A stretch of 64,000 nucleotides of DNA from Cristatella mucedo (lineage: Eukaryota > Bryozoa > Phylactolaemata > Cristatellidae): positions 1,118,001-1,182,000 of the forward strand of contig WPIO01000102.1 in the NCBI GenBank assembly GCA_009760855.2, given 5' to 3'. This document shows, piece after piece, positions 38,625 through 48,600 of this stretch (position 1 is the stretch's first letter; each line of letters begins with the position of its first letter). The position numbers and the translations under genes are program-made. The notes beneath the pieces were generated by a model. That model worked only from the letters and a program-made list of their open reading frames with translations. It searched no databases and was not told where the DNA came from.

Positions 38625-39003
38625 GTTTGGTTGTGGAATCTAGCGAGCAGGCAGGAATATCTACTAAAATTTTGCGATTATTTATTGGATCAAAACAGAT
38701 GCAATCTCCATACATAATGCCGCTTGGTTCTTCCAAAAATATCAAGCTTGCATACTCAAAACTTTCCTTTGCCTGCACGGTAAAAGCCTCATCGTCTCCA
38801 TAGTTTATCTTGTTTTTCTTGCCTTTTTCGTCTATAACCGTCCAGCGTCTTTCTTGCATTATTATTAGACTATCTGTATCGTTTCTTATCGTTAAGCCAT
38901 AGGTCCAAAAAAATACATTTTTAGAGTTTGGCAGGGTTGCAATTTTTATAAAGTTTGGCTTTACGTGAATTTTTATCGCATGCTTGTCCGATGGCTCAAA
39001 CAT
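38611..39003 (-). CDS. apaG: ApaG domain protein
   Basis: ApaG proteins are small beta-sandwich (Fn3-like) proteins of uncertain biochemical role, often near ksgA or metal/oxidative-stress genes. This one (130 aa) has the family segments FFWTYGLTIRNDTD, RRWTVIDEKGKK, and MYGDCICFDP. The ATG at 39003 is chosen: it gives the normal length, and it is the one start in this window with a strong Shine-Dalgarno-like sequence, GGAGGA 7 nt upstream (GGAGGAATTTCATATG). An in-frame ATG at 39033 would place that GGAGGA inside the coding region. Confidence 0.9.
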   Translation of the reverse strand: MFEPSDKHAIKIHVKPNFIKIATLPNSKNVFFWTYGLTIRNDTDSLIIMQERRWTVIDEKGKKNKINYGDDEAFTVQAKESFEYASLIFLEEPSGIMYGDCICFDPINNRKILVDIPACSLDSTTKHVCN

Positions 39004-39282
39004 ATGAAATTCCTCCAATATACCAAGAATCATATAACAATAAACAAATAAACCTCACAATTTTAGGCAATCATTTTGATCGCTTGTCCTGAATATAGTT
39101 GTTGACTATTAATTAATTATCAAATGTTTTTTCATTTATTGTGTTTTGTTTTGATGGCTGGCGATGTTGGTTGCATTATAAATCATAATTTTCACTTCTT
39201 GGTTGGTGTATTTTTTGGTTGATGTATTTTGAATGTATACATTTCTATATTATTTTTTTCTAGGTTTATTTTTTTTTGATCA
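39004..39282. promoter_or_regulatory. Divergent intergenic region apaG / giant gene
   Basis: About 280 bp of AT-rich DNA between two divergent genes. Promoters for both should be here. A poly-T run precedes the giant gene's ATG. Confidence 0.35.
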
Positions 39283-42200
39283 ATGAGAGATTTTTTTGGT
39301 AGTGAAATAATAGAATCAGTTGATAAAAATATTGCACTTTATCTTGATGTAATGTTGAACAAAAATGCTGAAAGTATGTCTGATTTGGAGCGCGATGTAG
39401 CCCGCAATCATTATGTTTGGCTGGTAACGAAAGAGACGACAAGTTGGTTGAATGATGTGGCGAAAAGCTTGCACAATGATTCAAAAGGCAATCGATATCA
39501 ATTAAGAGATACGATGCGCAAACTGCAGTGTGCATATGATAAAAGTTACAAAGCGCTTATTCGTGAGCATGGCAAAAGGAGATTTTTCAACGACTCTCTT
39601 GAAAGTCGTTTGTCCTTGCTTAATATTGCATTTGCTTCTGTTGCGACCACAATGTTTGACAGCATGGTTGAATTTATGCCAACGCAGATACAGGAGGGCG
39701 TAAATCTTGGCCGTATTAAAGAGTGGTGTGCTTTGTGGAAAGAGAGAGAAAATCTTTCTACAGCTGAGGTTATTGATTTTAGTTTGGCCATGGCAGAGCT
39801 GCTTTGCGCTAGTAATACTAAACGTCAAGGCATTGTAAGTAAGTATGAGAGGTCTTTTATTGGTAGGATTTTTAATGATCGTAAAGATATGATTACAAGG
39901 CTGGGATTGCCTGACGAAATGAATAGCAATTCTGCTGTTGAAGCTGGCTTTGCTAGTACTTCAGGGCGATTTGGTCATTCTGTCGGTGCGGTAAGCCGAT
40001 TAATAGCACGCTTTGCGGGCAAAACATCAGAAAACAGAACAAGAACTACAAGTAGAAGCTTGCCAGATGATAGGTTTGATGACGTCTCAGAATCTTTCAG
40101 AAGTGCCCCAATACAACAGGCAAGGCTTGCCACAAATATTTCCGTGCACAATGTTTTAGATACGAAGCCCAATCCTTATAAAAGACCATTGCAACATGAT
40201 GCCACAAGGCTTTCAAAAGACTCTGATGTTGCCCGAGATATTTCTAGATTGGCAAGCCGTCGTAATGATGGTGGGAGATGGCATGATGAGCGTTCAGAGC
40301 AATCACGACGCCATGTTGAGGTTGATGCTGTTTCAACTATTGAAGATGGTGCTATTTCTGATAAGGTTATTGCTGATGTTCATGCCAGACCGACGATATC
40401 CCATCGTCCCTTAAATGATGTGGGCAGAGGAAAATCTCTCTCAAAAAAGATTCATGAAGAGGTAGAAGGTGGTCGCGATGCTAGCAATTCCGTCGGCGTT
40501 AATCGTGCCAGTGCTGTTGCATATGAAGATGGTAGACGGAGCGTGAGTTTGCGGTCGAGAAGATTAGAAAAAGCCTTAGCTGACCATGGCCATAGAGCTA
40601 GAGCTGACATGTCCGTTACTGATATTTCCGTTTTTGGGAGCGATGAGCAACTTTATAGCTCTGCTTCTGATCTTTCTGGGGTTTATGTATATTCGGGTGC
40701 CGCAAAGGCTGTGTCAAGAGGGCAATTTAATCCGGAAGATCGGGATAAAGTTGGCCTTGAGTCAAAACGTAATTATAAACATTTAAATGACAGAAATTCT
40801 AGGTCTGGTATGCAGGTGAAGCACTATACTAATGATAGCACTAATGATAGCTTTAGCGATGATTCAAAATCTGATGTTGATAGTATTGTTTCCGGTTTCG
40901 CAGGGAGTGTTTTGGAAGATGACGTGTTGGATGTAATGACAACAAAACTGCATGCCGCAACAGCAGGAAGTGCTAGAGGTGGCCGTGTTGCCAAAGTATC
41001 ATCTGTTTTTAGTGATATCCATGGCGTGCAAGATGGTAATGATGCTGAAGTTGGCGATGTTGCTGAAAATAAGGCCGGTAAAGCATCTGACGCAGTCGTG
41101 GGATATGATGAGAGTGGTCTTGTTCTAAATGCCCCAAAATACAGAGGATCGGATAATTATGTGCCAGCAAGGCAAGCAAGCATGGCAGGTGATGATTTGA
41201 ATAACGATTCGGCTGTTTTTTATCACGATGATAAAACTTCAAACAAGCCAAAGGCGATTTATAGCTCGCTAGTTCATAAGCAAGATAGAATAGCTAGACC
41301 TGCATTTAAAGATGATAGTGCTGTGCATTCTACCATAGTTGAATTGCCTGAAATTCCACCATCTATTCCGCCTCGTAATTATCATACCACCTCATCAACG
41401 TATAGTGAGGAAGATGGTAATAATGTTGAAATGAGAAGTGATGTTGTGGCTGGGGCTGGGCAAGCATCGGATATCGCCGATGCAAGAGTCTTTAGATCTG
41501 AAATTGAAAAAAATCCTTATGCGTCAATCGATGAATCCCTCGAAGATGAAGCAGCTACATTTCCTGATGCAAGAGTATTTAGTCATGAAAGTGACGAAGA
41601 TCCTTATGAGCTCGAAAATCCTTATGCGTCAATCGATGACTTCCGCGAAGATGAAACAGTCCCTGAGGAACTTCCACCTATGGCCTTTGAAAAAGAAGTA
41701 GAAAAAAAACTGGAAACCCTAGGTATCACATTAAAGAGCTATAGTAGAGTTAGGGAATATATTGATCATGCTGGATTAAGGGGCGGCGGCAGTTTTGGTA
41801 AGACAGACCTTACACAACTTGGAGGAATTCAGGGTGCCGCTGCTGTTATGGCAAATCTTGCTAGAGATTTTGGAATTTCTGTAAGATGTGGCACGTTGGG
41901 AGGGTTGGTGAAAGGTGCCTTTGATGGTTTTGACTTGGCTGTTTCTGGAACTGCTGCAAAAATTCCTTCTATCGCCACAAAAATGCAAAAAAAATACTCA
42001 GATTACAGCGGATCTCTGCCGATAGTGCCTCAATCTAAATTAGAAACAGAGCTATTCAAAGAAAGCACTTTAATGAAGCATCTAGATGGCTTTCAAGGGG
42101 AAATGGTTGTGGATAGGGCAATAATATTTGATAATCCTCTGGTAGAATTTACTGTATCATATGATGATTCTAAGAACTTTGCACTGACCAAACTGCTGAA

Positions 42201-45200
42201 TGAGCAACATGAGCTAATGAGGCAATTGGCAGAAGATCCACATGCTCTGCAAAAAACAAAGCCTGAACAACAGTTAGCATTGTTAGAGCGAGAATTATTG
42301 TTGTCAGAAAGGCAAATATCATTTATCAACAAACAAAAAGTATCCAAATTACAACGAGGAGAGGTGGCATTGTTGGAATTAAAAGAAGAATTGCGACAAC
42401 AATCAGAAGAATTGATAGCAAGTCACAAAAGATTGATAAAATATAAAGAAGAATTTAAAAAACAAACAGAATCGACGAGAAAAACAATAGCATTAACACT
42501 AAAACAAAAAACATTGAAGAAAAACAAAATATTATTGTTGGAAAACTCATCAAAACCATTCATAGAAAGAAAACAAGAATTAATAGCACAGCAAACAGCA
42601 TTATTAAGACAAAAAGAAGCATTTCTAAAACAACAAGAAGCATTATTAAAACCAAAAGAAGAGGAATTTACAGAACCATCAAAACAACAAGAATTGATAG
42701 AACAACAAAAAAGATTGATAACAAAACGAGAAGCAACATCGACAGAATATCACAAACCATCCACAGAGCAACAAATGGCATTGATAGCATATAAAAAAGA
42801 ATCGATAAAAAATCACGAATCATTTATAGCAACACAAAGAGCATTTATAGAAAAACAAATAGAAACACCCACAGAAAAATCAAAAGCATTAATAGCAGAG
42901 GCAAAAGCATTAATAGCAGAAACAGAAGCATTAATAACGCAACAACAAGAAGCATTGATTGAGCAAGGAGAAGCATTGATAAATTCAATAGATGCAAGAA
43001 TAGATGCAAGAGGTGAATTGAAAGCAAAATTAAAAGTTGTTCGTGGTGCCATAACGCGACTAAACGAAAAAAAAGATGCAGTAGAGATGGTTTTAAGCCA
43101 TCTTCTTGGTCAAAATGTACCACAATATTTTGACGCAAAATTACCACGAAACCTTCACACCATTAATTCCGATGTGACTAAATTTGTAGTATTGTTTAAA
43201 GATGAATGTGAAAAATTAACCACAAAGGCATATTCGACACTCGATGAGGCTTCTATGGAATATGGTTGGATGAAGAGTGGTTTTGGTAGTGCCAATGAGG
43301 TGGAAAATCCTGCAATGTTTTTGCAACTTTCATGCAAAGATATAGAGAAAATGGTGGATAAAGAGAGGGCAAAAATTGATAAATATCGGCAAGGTGTTGT
43401 TAATATTCCATATAAGAAAAAATTTAACGAAAGAGAAAGGCAAATAATAGCAAAAAAATTGCATCTTACAGGGCCAGAAAATTTTGGCTGTATGATCGCT
43501 GAACTTGAGACCCTCAAGTCAATGGCTGAACAGTTGGAATCTGTGGTTTCTGTTGCGGAAAATGGGCACGAGATTCGCAGTTTGTTGGATAGGAAGCTAT
43601 ATCCAGCTATTTCGAACTTAATTGATTTGATTGGTGATGTTGTAAGTGTCGTTGTCGTTGATATTAATCATCTAGTCAGTAAAATGACAGCGTCAAAAGA
43701 CGGCAGGTCTGAAGATGGTGATTCTGAAATAAGTCCAGATGAGCTATTGAATGAAGGACCTTCCGCCAAAAAATTGCAGAAAGTTCGCGAGCATTTGCAG
43801 CTTATGAGAAAATTGGAAGATCCTATTGATCATGCTATTTCCGCAATGCGGCATAAAATAAAACCTAGCACTTGGAGCAGATCTGAACTAATAAGATGTG
43901 CGGATGGTATTTCTGATGCCATTGTCAACGCTATTGGGGCAAATGGCAGTTTGAATGAGTTGACCGATCTTGTGAAAAGTGATGTACCTACGTCTGAATT
44001 CCTCACCAAGCTAAAGAAATCAACAGATCCACAGGATAAGCACAAAGCAGTACTGCTTGATTCGTGTGTTCGTCGCCTTGAAGACTTTGCAACGGATGTA
44101 GGAGCAATTGATAGCAAAGAAAGTCTTTCTCATCCTTTAAGTTTAGAGCTACGCCTTGCACCCGTTACAATGTTGAGTAGAAGGCTTGCTATTGATTTAG
44201 AAAATACTGATAAGCTTGTGAAACATTTGAAATCTAAAAGAGGTGTAAGGTTTTTGAAGGATGCAACTATTTCAACGGAGAGGATGGATGAAAGCGAAAT
44301 GGAGTCAAGAATTCGGCGAATGAAAGATTTACATTATCTTGCTAATGGTCCTATTGCTGATGGTCTTAAGCGGCAAAATAAGTTATTAAAATTGTCATTG
44401 AATTTTATTTCTTCTTCAGAGCGTGATTCATTTGAAACAACCACATTTGAAAACATAGGCCAACGGCAAGTTTGGTATGAGAGAAATAGAGATGCATGTT
44501 ATTTAGCACTGAAAACGATTGAACTGCATTCTGATTTTCTTTCTGCCATTTATAAAGGTAATCCAGATTTGTTGCGTGGTGCAAATGAGGTTTCAAGACT
44601 TGTGAATGAAGGTGCTGTTCTGATTGACGGTTTTCTAAATAAAGGCGGACGAAATGAACAGCCAAAACCAAATAAATTTGTTGCCAGAGATGTGGGTTCT
44701 TATCGTGCTTGGCAAAAAAAGCTACAAACAAGAATAAAAAAAGTTATAGATTGTATTGGTGAGTCAAAAGCACCTTCTGAAGCAGCTACTGAAATAGTGG
44801 ATGAGGCCGTGGAACCTGATGTGAGGGCAGTCAAAAGACTGAGATCTCGACATGTCAAGCAAGAACCTCTGCCTAAAGATAAACATGAGTTACTCCTGCG
44901 TGCAAGTTTTGATGATGAGGATGACCCAACAAATATTGATATGATAATTGAGGATATTAGCAGTCGCAACGGTGAAATACCTGACTCTTCTGATGACAGT
45001 ATGTCGGATACCTCTTCTGATGACGATATGAATGCTGTTAAACGCCACAGACTTGCAGGTGGTCACGGAAATGATGACTATTCCACAGATAACGAATATG
45101 TTAATTTGGAGTCATTACAGCGGGGCGTCAGATTGGAAGATTCTGGCACTTCCAAAGCTGCATCTTATGTTGTAGGTGTAGGCTTAGATGAATTAAAGCA

Positions 45201-45816
45201 AAAAAGATTGCAGAGCGAAACAAGATCGGCACGCACTATAGACGGCAGTGAGGCTCAAGGTTCATTGCCGGGGGCTGTAAACGCGAATATCTTGAAAAGA
45301 TCGAGTCGTGTCAATCGATTGAGAGAGGTTGAGCATGGGAGCAGATTGCAGCCTACAAGTGCCGCAGGCAAAAGAGCCACTGCTTCCAAAAAGATAGTCC
45401 GGCATGGGTCGCAAGGTTTGTTGTTAGATGCCGCAATTAGAGACCGTTATTTTGGCGACTTGGGTATTGGCGAAGTGCGTGCAGCTACAGGTAATCAAAA
45501 AAAGCCAGCAGCTCGAGTTGCATTTGCGCCTTCTTCAAGCTCCAGAACCATATCACCGCGTGCAAGCGGAGATGAAGGTTCAAATGCTTTGAGTGTCGGC
45601 TCTGTTGGAGCTACAGTTGTAGCTAGAGACACAACCTCAGCTTCTAGCTCGAGCAGAAAATCCATCTTAAGGAATGTGAGTGCCGCCAAAGCATCTATCC
45701 ATGATAGTGGTGATGGCCTTTACACTAAAACCTCAAATAAAAGCTCCAAGCGAAACAGCCAACAAGCAAGCCAAGCTGGATCAGAGTTGGGTGATGGGGT
45801 TGAAATTTTTGTTTAA
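39283..45816 (+). CDS. Giant coiled-coil protein, candidate host-interaction factor
   Basis: This 2,177-aa ORF matches no family I know. Layout: a helical N-terminal region (1-200); a long disordered Ser/Asp/Arg-rich region (200-740); Tyr-containing acidic repeats (741-790, NPYASIDE twice); a Gly-rich globular block (about 800-960); a Glu/Gln/Lys/Leu coiled coil (about 970-1273) with heptads ALIxxxx; a helical region (1275-1850); and a Ser/Asp/Arg-rich tail (1850-2177). There is no signal peptide or transmembrane helix. Such size, disorder and coiled coil suit a secreted effector or a cytoskeletal scaffold. Base composition is less AT-rich than the spacers. The ATG follows a T-rich stretch with no Shine-Dalgarno. 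The plus and minus shadow ORFs are not genes. Confidence 0.85.
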   Translation: MRDFFGSEIIESVDKNIALYLDVMLNKNAESMSDLERDVARNHYVWLVTKETTSWLNDVAKSLHNDSKGNRYQLRDTMRKLQCAYDKSYKALIREHGKRRFFNDSLESRLSLLNIAFASVATTMFDSMVEFMPTQIQEGVNLGRIKEWCALWKERENLSTAEVIDFSLAMAELLCASNTKRQGIVSKYERSFIGRIFNDRKDMITRLGLPDEMNSNSAVEAGFASTSGRFGHSVGAVSRLIARFAGKTSENRTRTTSRSLPDDRFDDVSESFRSAPIQQARLATNISVHNVLDTKPNPYKRPLQHDATRLSKDSDVARDISRLASRRNDGGRWHDERSEQSRRHVEVDAVSTIEDGAISDKVIADVHARPTISHRPLNDVGRGKSLSKKIHEEVEGGRDASNSVGVNRASAVAYEDGRRSVSLRSRRLEKALADHGHRARADMSVTDISVFGSDEQLYSSASDLSGVYVYSGAAKAVSRGQFNPEDRDKVGLESKRNYKHLNDRNSRSGMQVKHYTNDSTNDSFSDDSKSDVDSIVSGFAGSVLEDDVLDVMTTKLHAATAGSARGGRVAKVSSVFSDIHGVQDGNDAEVGDVAENKAGKASDAVVGYDESGLVLNAPKYRGSDNYVPARQASMAGDDLNNDSAVFYHDDKTSNKPKAIYSSLVHKQDRIARPAFKDDSAVHSTIVELPEIPPSIPPRNYHTTSSTYSEEDGNNVEMRSDVVAGAGQASDIADARVFRSEIEKNPYASIDESLEDEAATFPDARVFSHESDEDPYELENPYASIDDFREDETVPEELPPMAFEKEVEKKLETLGITLKSYSRVREYIDHAGLRGGGSFGKTDLTQLGGIQGAAAVMANLARDFGISVRCGTLGGLVKGAFDGFDLAVSGTAAKIPSIATKMQKKYSDYSGSLPIVPQSKLETELFKESTLMKHLDGFQGEMVVDRAIIFDNPLVEFTVSYDDSKNFALTKLLNEQHELMRQLAEDPHALQKTKPEQQLALLERELLLSERQISFINKQKVSKLQRGEVALLELKEELRQQSEELIASHKRLIKYKEEFKKQTESTRKTIALTLKQKTLKKNKILLLENSSKPFIERKQELIAQQTALLRQKEAFLKQQEALLKPKEEEFTEPSKQQELIEQQKRLITKREATSTEYHKPSTEQQMALIAYKKESIKNHESFIATQRAFIEKQIETPTEKSKALIAEAKALIAETEALITQQQEALIEQGEALINSIDARIDARGELKAKLKVVRGAITRLNEKKDAVEMVLSHLLGQNVPQYFDAKLPRNLHTINSDVTKFVVLFKDECEKLTTKAYSTLDEASMEYGWMKSGFGSANEVENPAMFLQLSCKDIEKMVDKERAKIDKYRQGVVNIPYKKKFNERERQIIAKKLHLTGPENFGCMIAELETLKSMAEQLESVVSVAENGHEIRSLLDRKLYPAISNLIDLIGDVVSVVVVDINHLVSKMTASKDGRSEDGDSEISPDELLNEGPSAKKLQKVREHLQLMRKLEDPIDHAISAMRHKIKPSTWSRSELIRCADGISDAIVNAIGANGSLNELTDLVKSDVPTSEFLTKLKKSTDPQDKHKAVLLDSCVRRLEDFATDVGAIDSKESLSHPLSLELRLAPVTMLSRRLAIDLENTDKLVKHLKSKRGVRFLKDATISTERMDESEMESRIRRMKDLHYLANGPIADGLKRQNKLLKLSLNFISSSERDSFETTTFENIGQRQVWYERNRDACYLALKTIELHSDFLSAIYKGNPDLLRGANEVSRLVNEGAVLIDGFLNKGGRNEQPKPNKFVARDVGSYRAWQKKLQTRIKKVIDCIGESKAPSEAATEIVDEAVEPDVRAVKRLRSRHVKQEPLPKDKHELLLRASFDDEDDPTNIDMIIEDISSRNGEIPDSSDDSMSDTSSDDDMNAVKRHRLAGGHGNDDYSTDNEYVNLESLQRGVRLEDSGTSKAASYVVGVGLDELKQKRLQSETRSARTIDGSEAQGSLPGAVNANILKRSSRVNRLREVEHGSRLQPTSAAGKRATASKKIVRHGSQGLLLDAAIRDRYFGDLGIGEVRAATGNQKKPAARVAFAPSSSSRTISPRASGDEGSNALSVGSVGATVVARDTTSASSSSRKSILRNVSAAKASIHDSGDGLYTKTSNKSSKRNSQQASQAGSELGDGVEIFV
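42886..42993 (+). repeat. Heptad-scale tandem repeat in the giant gene
   Basis: Five consecutive ALI-led units (ALIAEAK, ALIAETE, ALITQQQE, ALIEQGE, ALINSID; residues 1202-1237) are encoded by near-repeats of about 21 bp. The surrounding coiled-coil DNA (about 42390-42990) is strongly A-rich on the coding strand, with A-ending codons unlike the rest of the gene. Confidence 0.7.
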
Positions 45817-47575
45817 GCTATATAAACTCCTTTCATTTATGTCGATATTGATATTTTGCATGTTAAATTAGCATTATCAATTGTTTGTCGTAGTTATGTC
45901 TGGGTGGTAAGTTTATCATGTATTGAAGGACATGCCTATCACGGTGCAATTAAATATTATTGCTCTTGCAAGCATTATTTGAGATCACTTAATAATTTGC
46001 GAAATAAACCAACAAATCAACCAGTGATTGATTTGTTGATTTCTTTGATCTGATTTTATTGGAGTTATATTTTTATATTTATATATCACCAATTTGTTAA
46101 ATAATTTGATATGACGACGTTTTTGGAAAATCAAAATTAAGTATTGGTGGCTGATGTGACAATTGAGCTTTTTCCATCAAATAAAAATCAATTAAATGTC
46201 GGTGTCATGTGTATTTTTGCGAGAATAAAATAAATTTATATGGTTTTTTTGGCGATGTTTTCATATTTACATATAATAAAACTAGCAAATGTTATGCTGT
46301 TGCCATTAGGGCAAAAATAAGAAAGTTTTTTTATCGAAGTGGCTTAATTTTACGAAGAAGAATATTACGATATCACTTATGTGCTAATTTTGCTTGGGCA
46401 AAATCTGGAGCGTAGTGGATTGTCTTGTGCATTTGAGTGATTTTTTATATTAATATACATAACAACAAACAAGGTGCTGCCATGGAAAAATAAATTAAGA
46501 TAATGTCAGTTAATATATGACTGAGATGGGGTACTGATAATGTTGCTGATTTGCAATACCGATTAATATAATCAATCATAGTGAAATTTTTAAGATTGGG
46601 AGTTTAAAAAATACACGTATAGCATAAAGCCATGACTTCCAAATACTTCCCCATTATGGCAAAATAAATTCAGAGAGGAGTATGATTGTGAGCATGGAGC
46701 GATCTTGATATAATAAAATTAGCCTAGATTGTTTTTTGCCAGTAATATATTAGGTAAATAAAATATGGTCAAGTGGTTGATTTTTTTAGGCTTGTGACTT
46801 TTTCATTCCACAAAACTCATTTCAAAATATGGCTTTCTGCTGTCAAGATTGGATTTGCCTCTTGATGGTAAATTCAGAATGAAAATTAACTTCATATTGC
46901 TTCGGGAATTTGTTTAAATCGTAAAATCACCCAATGTTGCTGCCTCCCAGCTTGATTGTGCCGGAGTGTGATTGATTTATGGCGCAGTTTTAGTTTGTTT
47001 ATGGGGCGTGCCGACAATGATATTTATTTCAAAAAATGATGTCAAAAAATCAGTTAATTCTGTTGGCCTTGTTGTTAGCTATAATCTTAAAACTATTGAG
47101 GCGGGAAAAATTGCTATAGAATTCAATGTGTGTGGCGATTGATTAGGCTAGTCTGAAATGTGATTTACATATTATAACAAATCTTACGCATCTAGGTTTC
47201 TTAATTTTTGCCTGATCGTAATACAGTAAATTTGTTATGCAGTGATTTTAGTATAGTGCTTGAAGTTTGTGAAGTAATCTGCGATTTAGTTGTGATTGGT
47301 TGCTATATATGTTATTACTGTTTTGTTAAAATGTGTGGCTTGTGGTAATAAGGATATTGTTAGCAAGTATATATCAAATTCTCCGCAAGACAGTAGCTTT
47401 AGCGGGTATGATGAATGCATGAATAGAAAAAAGCATTACAGCACTTTAATTATAGTGGATTTGGTGCGTTAATATTCCAAAAAAATACACAAAAGAAAGC
47501 ACAAGATCTAGATTTTAGCACTATCAAAGAAATAACCTAGATGTGAAATTGATATTAAAAATTTTAACAATCAAT
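45817..47575. other. Long spacer, scattered gene remnants
   Basis: About 1.8 kb without an intact gene. ORFs of 63-68 codons on the plus strand look random. A 41-codon ORF at 47017-47142 (MIFISKNDVKKSVNSVGLVV...) is protein-like, but its parent gene is unknown. Confidence 0.4.
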
Positions 47576-47780
47576 TTACTTAAACTGCCTTCTGATTTTT
47601 TTTATCAAAGAAATTAAAGATTCTGAAATCATTTTTTCATGATAGTCGTCGTTTATTTGCACAACTGGCACAGAAGCTCAAGCTCTAAGAAGCTCCACAG
47701 TTAAAATGGTAAAAATACCATCTGAGGTTGTCTCTTTTTCCAGCATAACAAGATATTTTTCACAAGCATCCTTAAGCTCA
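47576..47780 (-). pseudogene. Inverted partial copy of nuoE
   Basis: The minus strand matches nuoE 48900-49104 over exactly 205 bp without indels, at roughly 90 percent identity by eye. It ends at the same TAA stop. It has lost two Cys codons of the nuoE iron-sulfur region (one became TGA), so it is a dead fragment. With nuoE it forms an inverted repeat around the hup gene. Confidence 0.92.
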
Positions 47781-47894
47781 AAAATGGCCTTTGGTTAAAG
47801 AAATAGTTTTAAAAAAGCAGAAATAAATCTTGCTAGCTAGAATTCCTATAAAGTACAAGGCAGTAAGCCTGCCTCGTACTGTATTAGAGCCGAA

Positions 47895-48170
47895 CTATTC
47901 ACCATTAACTTCTTTTTTTAGCTTAGCACTAGGTGTGAAGGAAATTTTAATTCTAGCTGGAATAGAGATTGTTTCACCGCTTTTTGGGTTTCTGCCAGTT
48001 GTGGCTGCCATTTTTTTAGCTTTTGCAACAAAGCTGCCACATTTTACTTCTTCGCAGTTTGTAAGTTGAGCTAAAATAACTTCGTCCATTGCATCGATAA
48101 CTGCAACAACTTTAGAAAAAGATTCTCCGGCCTTTTCTGCCACCGCGCGAATAAATTCTGATTTGTTCAT
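47895..48170 (-). CDS. hup: HU-family DNA-binding protein
   Basis: This 91-aa histone-like protein bends and compacts DNA. It has the N-terminal MNKSEFIRAVAEKAG helices and the DNA-binding arm signature GRNPKSGETISIPARIKISFTP of the HU/IHF family, at normal length. The ending KLKKEVNG is typical of HU. It sits alone between the nuoE fragment and nuoE itself. The upstream sequence is a T-rich run without a Shine-Dalgarno. IHF subunits are possible, but the match is HU-like. Confidence 0.94.
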   Translation of the reverse strand: MNKSEFIRAVAEKAGESFSKVVAVIDAMDEVILAQLTNCEEVKCGSFVAKAKKMAATTGRNPKSGETISIPARIKISFTPSAKLKKEVNGE

Positions 48171-48600
48171 AGGAATAAAAATAAAATAACAAAACCCAAG
48201 AAATAGACATAAACAATAGACATCTTCACTTTTTCTGTCTTAAAAAGCAATAGATGCATGATCTCTGGCTTTACGATTGATTAAAAGATGTATATTTAAC
48301 CTTTCTTCTTAAAACCAGTGTATAAAAATCAACAATTTTATTATTTTTTTTATGATTTTTTTCATCAATCAATAATTTTATCAATAAAAAACAAGATTTT
48401 ATGTGTCTTTTGCGGAATTTTTTATGTTGAAAATATAAGAAAATAAGTCATATTTTTGTTTTTATTCTACATTGTTGCGGCGTGATGTGGTCAATTTTGA
48501 GACTTCATTGATGCTTAATCTTTGTAGAATTGTTCTTGATTTTAATGATTCATGATTTCGCCATCTGTTTTGATGGTTGCAAGAGATTCTTTTTTAATTT
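48171..48600. promoter_or_regulatory. Divergent intergenic region hup / nuoE
   Basis: This 430 bp AT-rich stretch separates hup (minus) from nuoE (plus), so promoters for both are expected. No clear -35/-10 pair or operator is visible. Confidence 0.35.

Noticed and set aside
42813-43147. Minus-strand ORFs of 79-100 codons opposite the coiled coil (Leu/Ile/Ser-rich)
   Set aside because: They are produced by the repetitive A-rich codons of the giant gene on the other strand.
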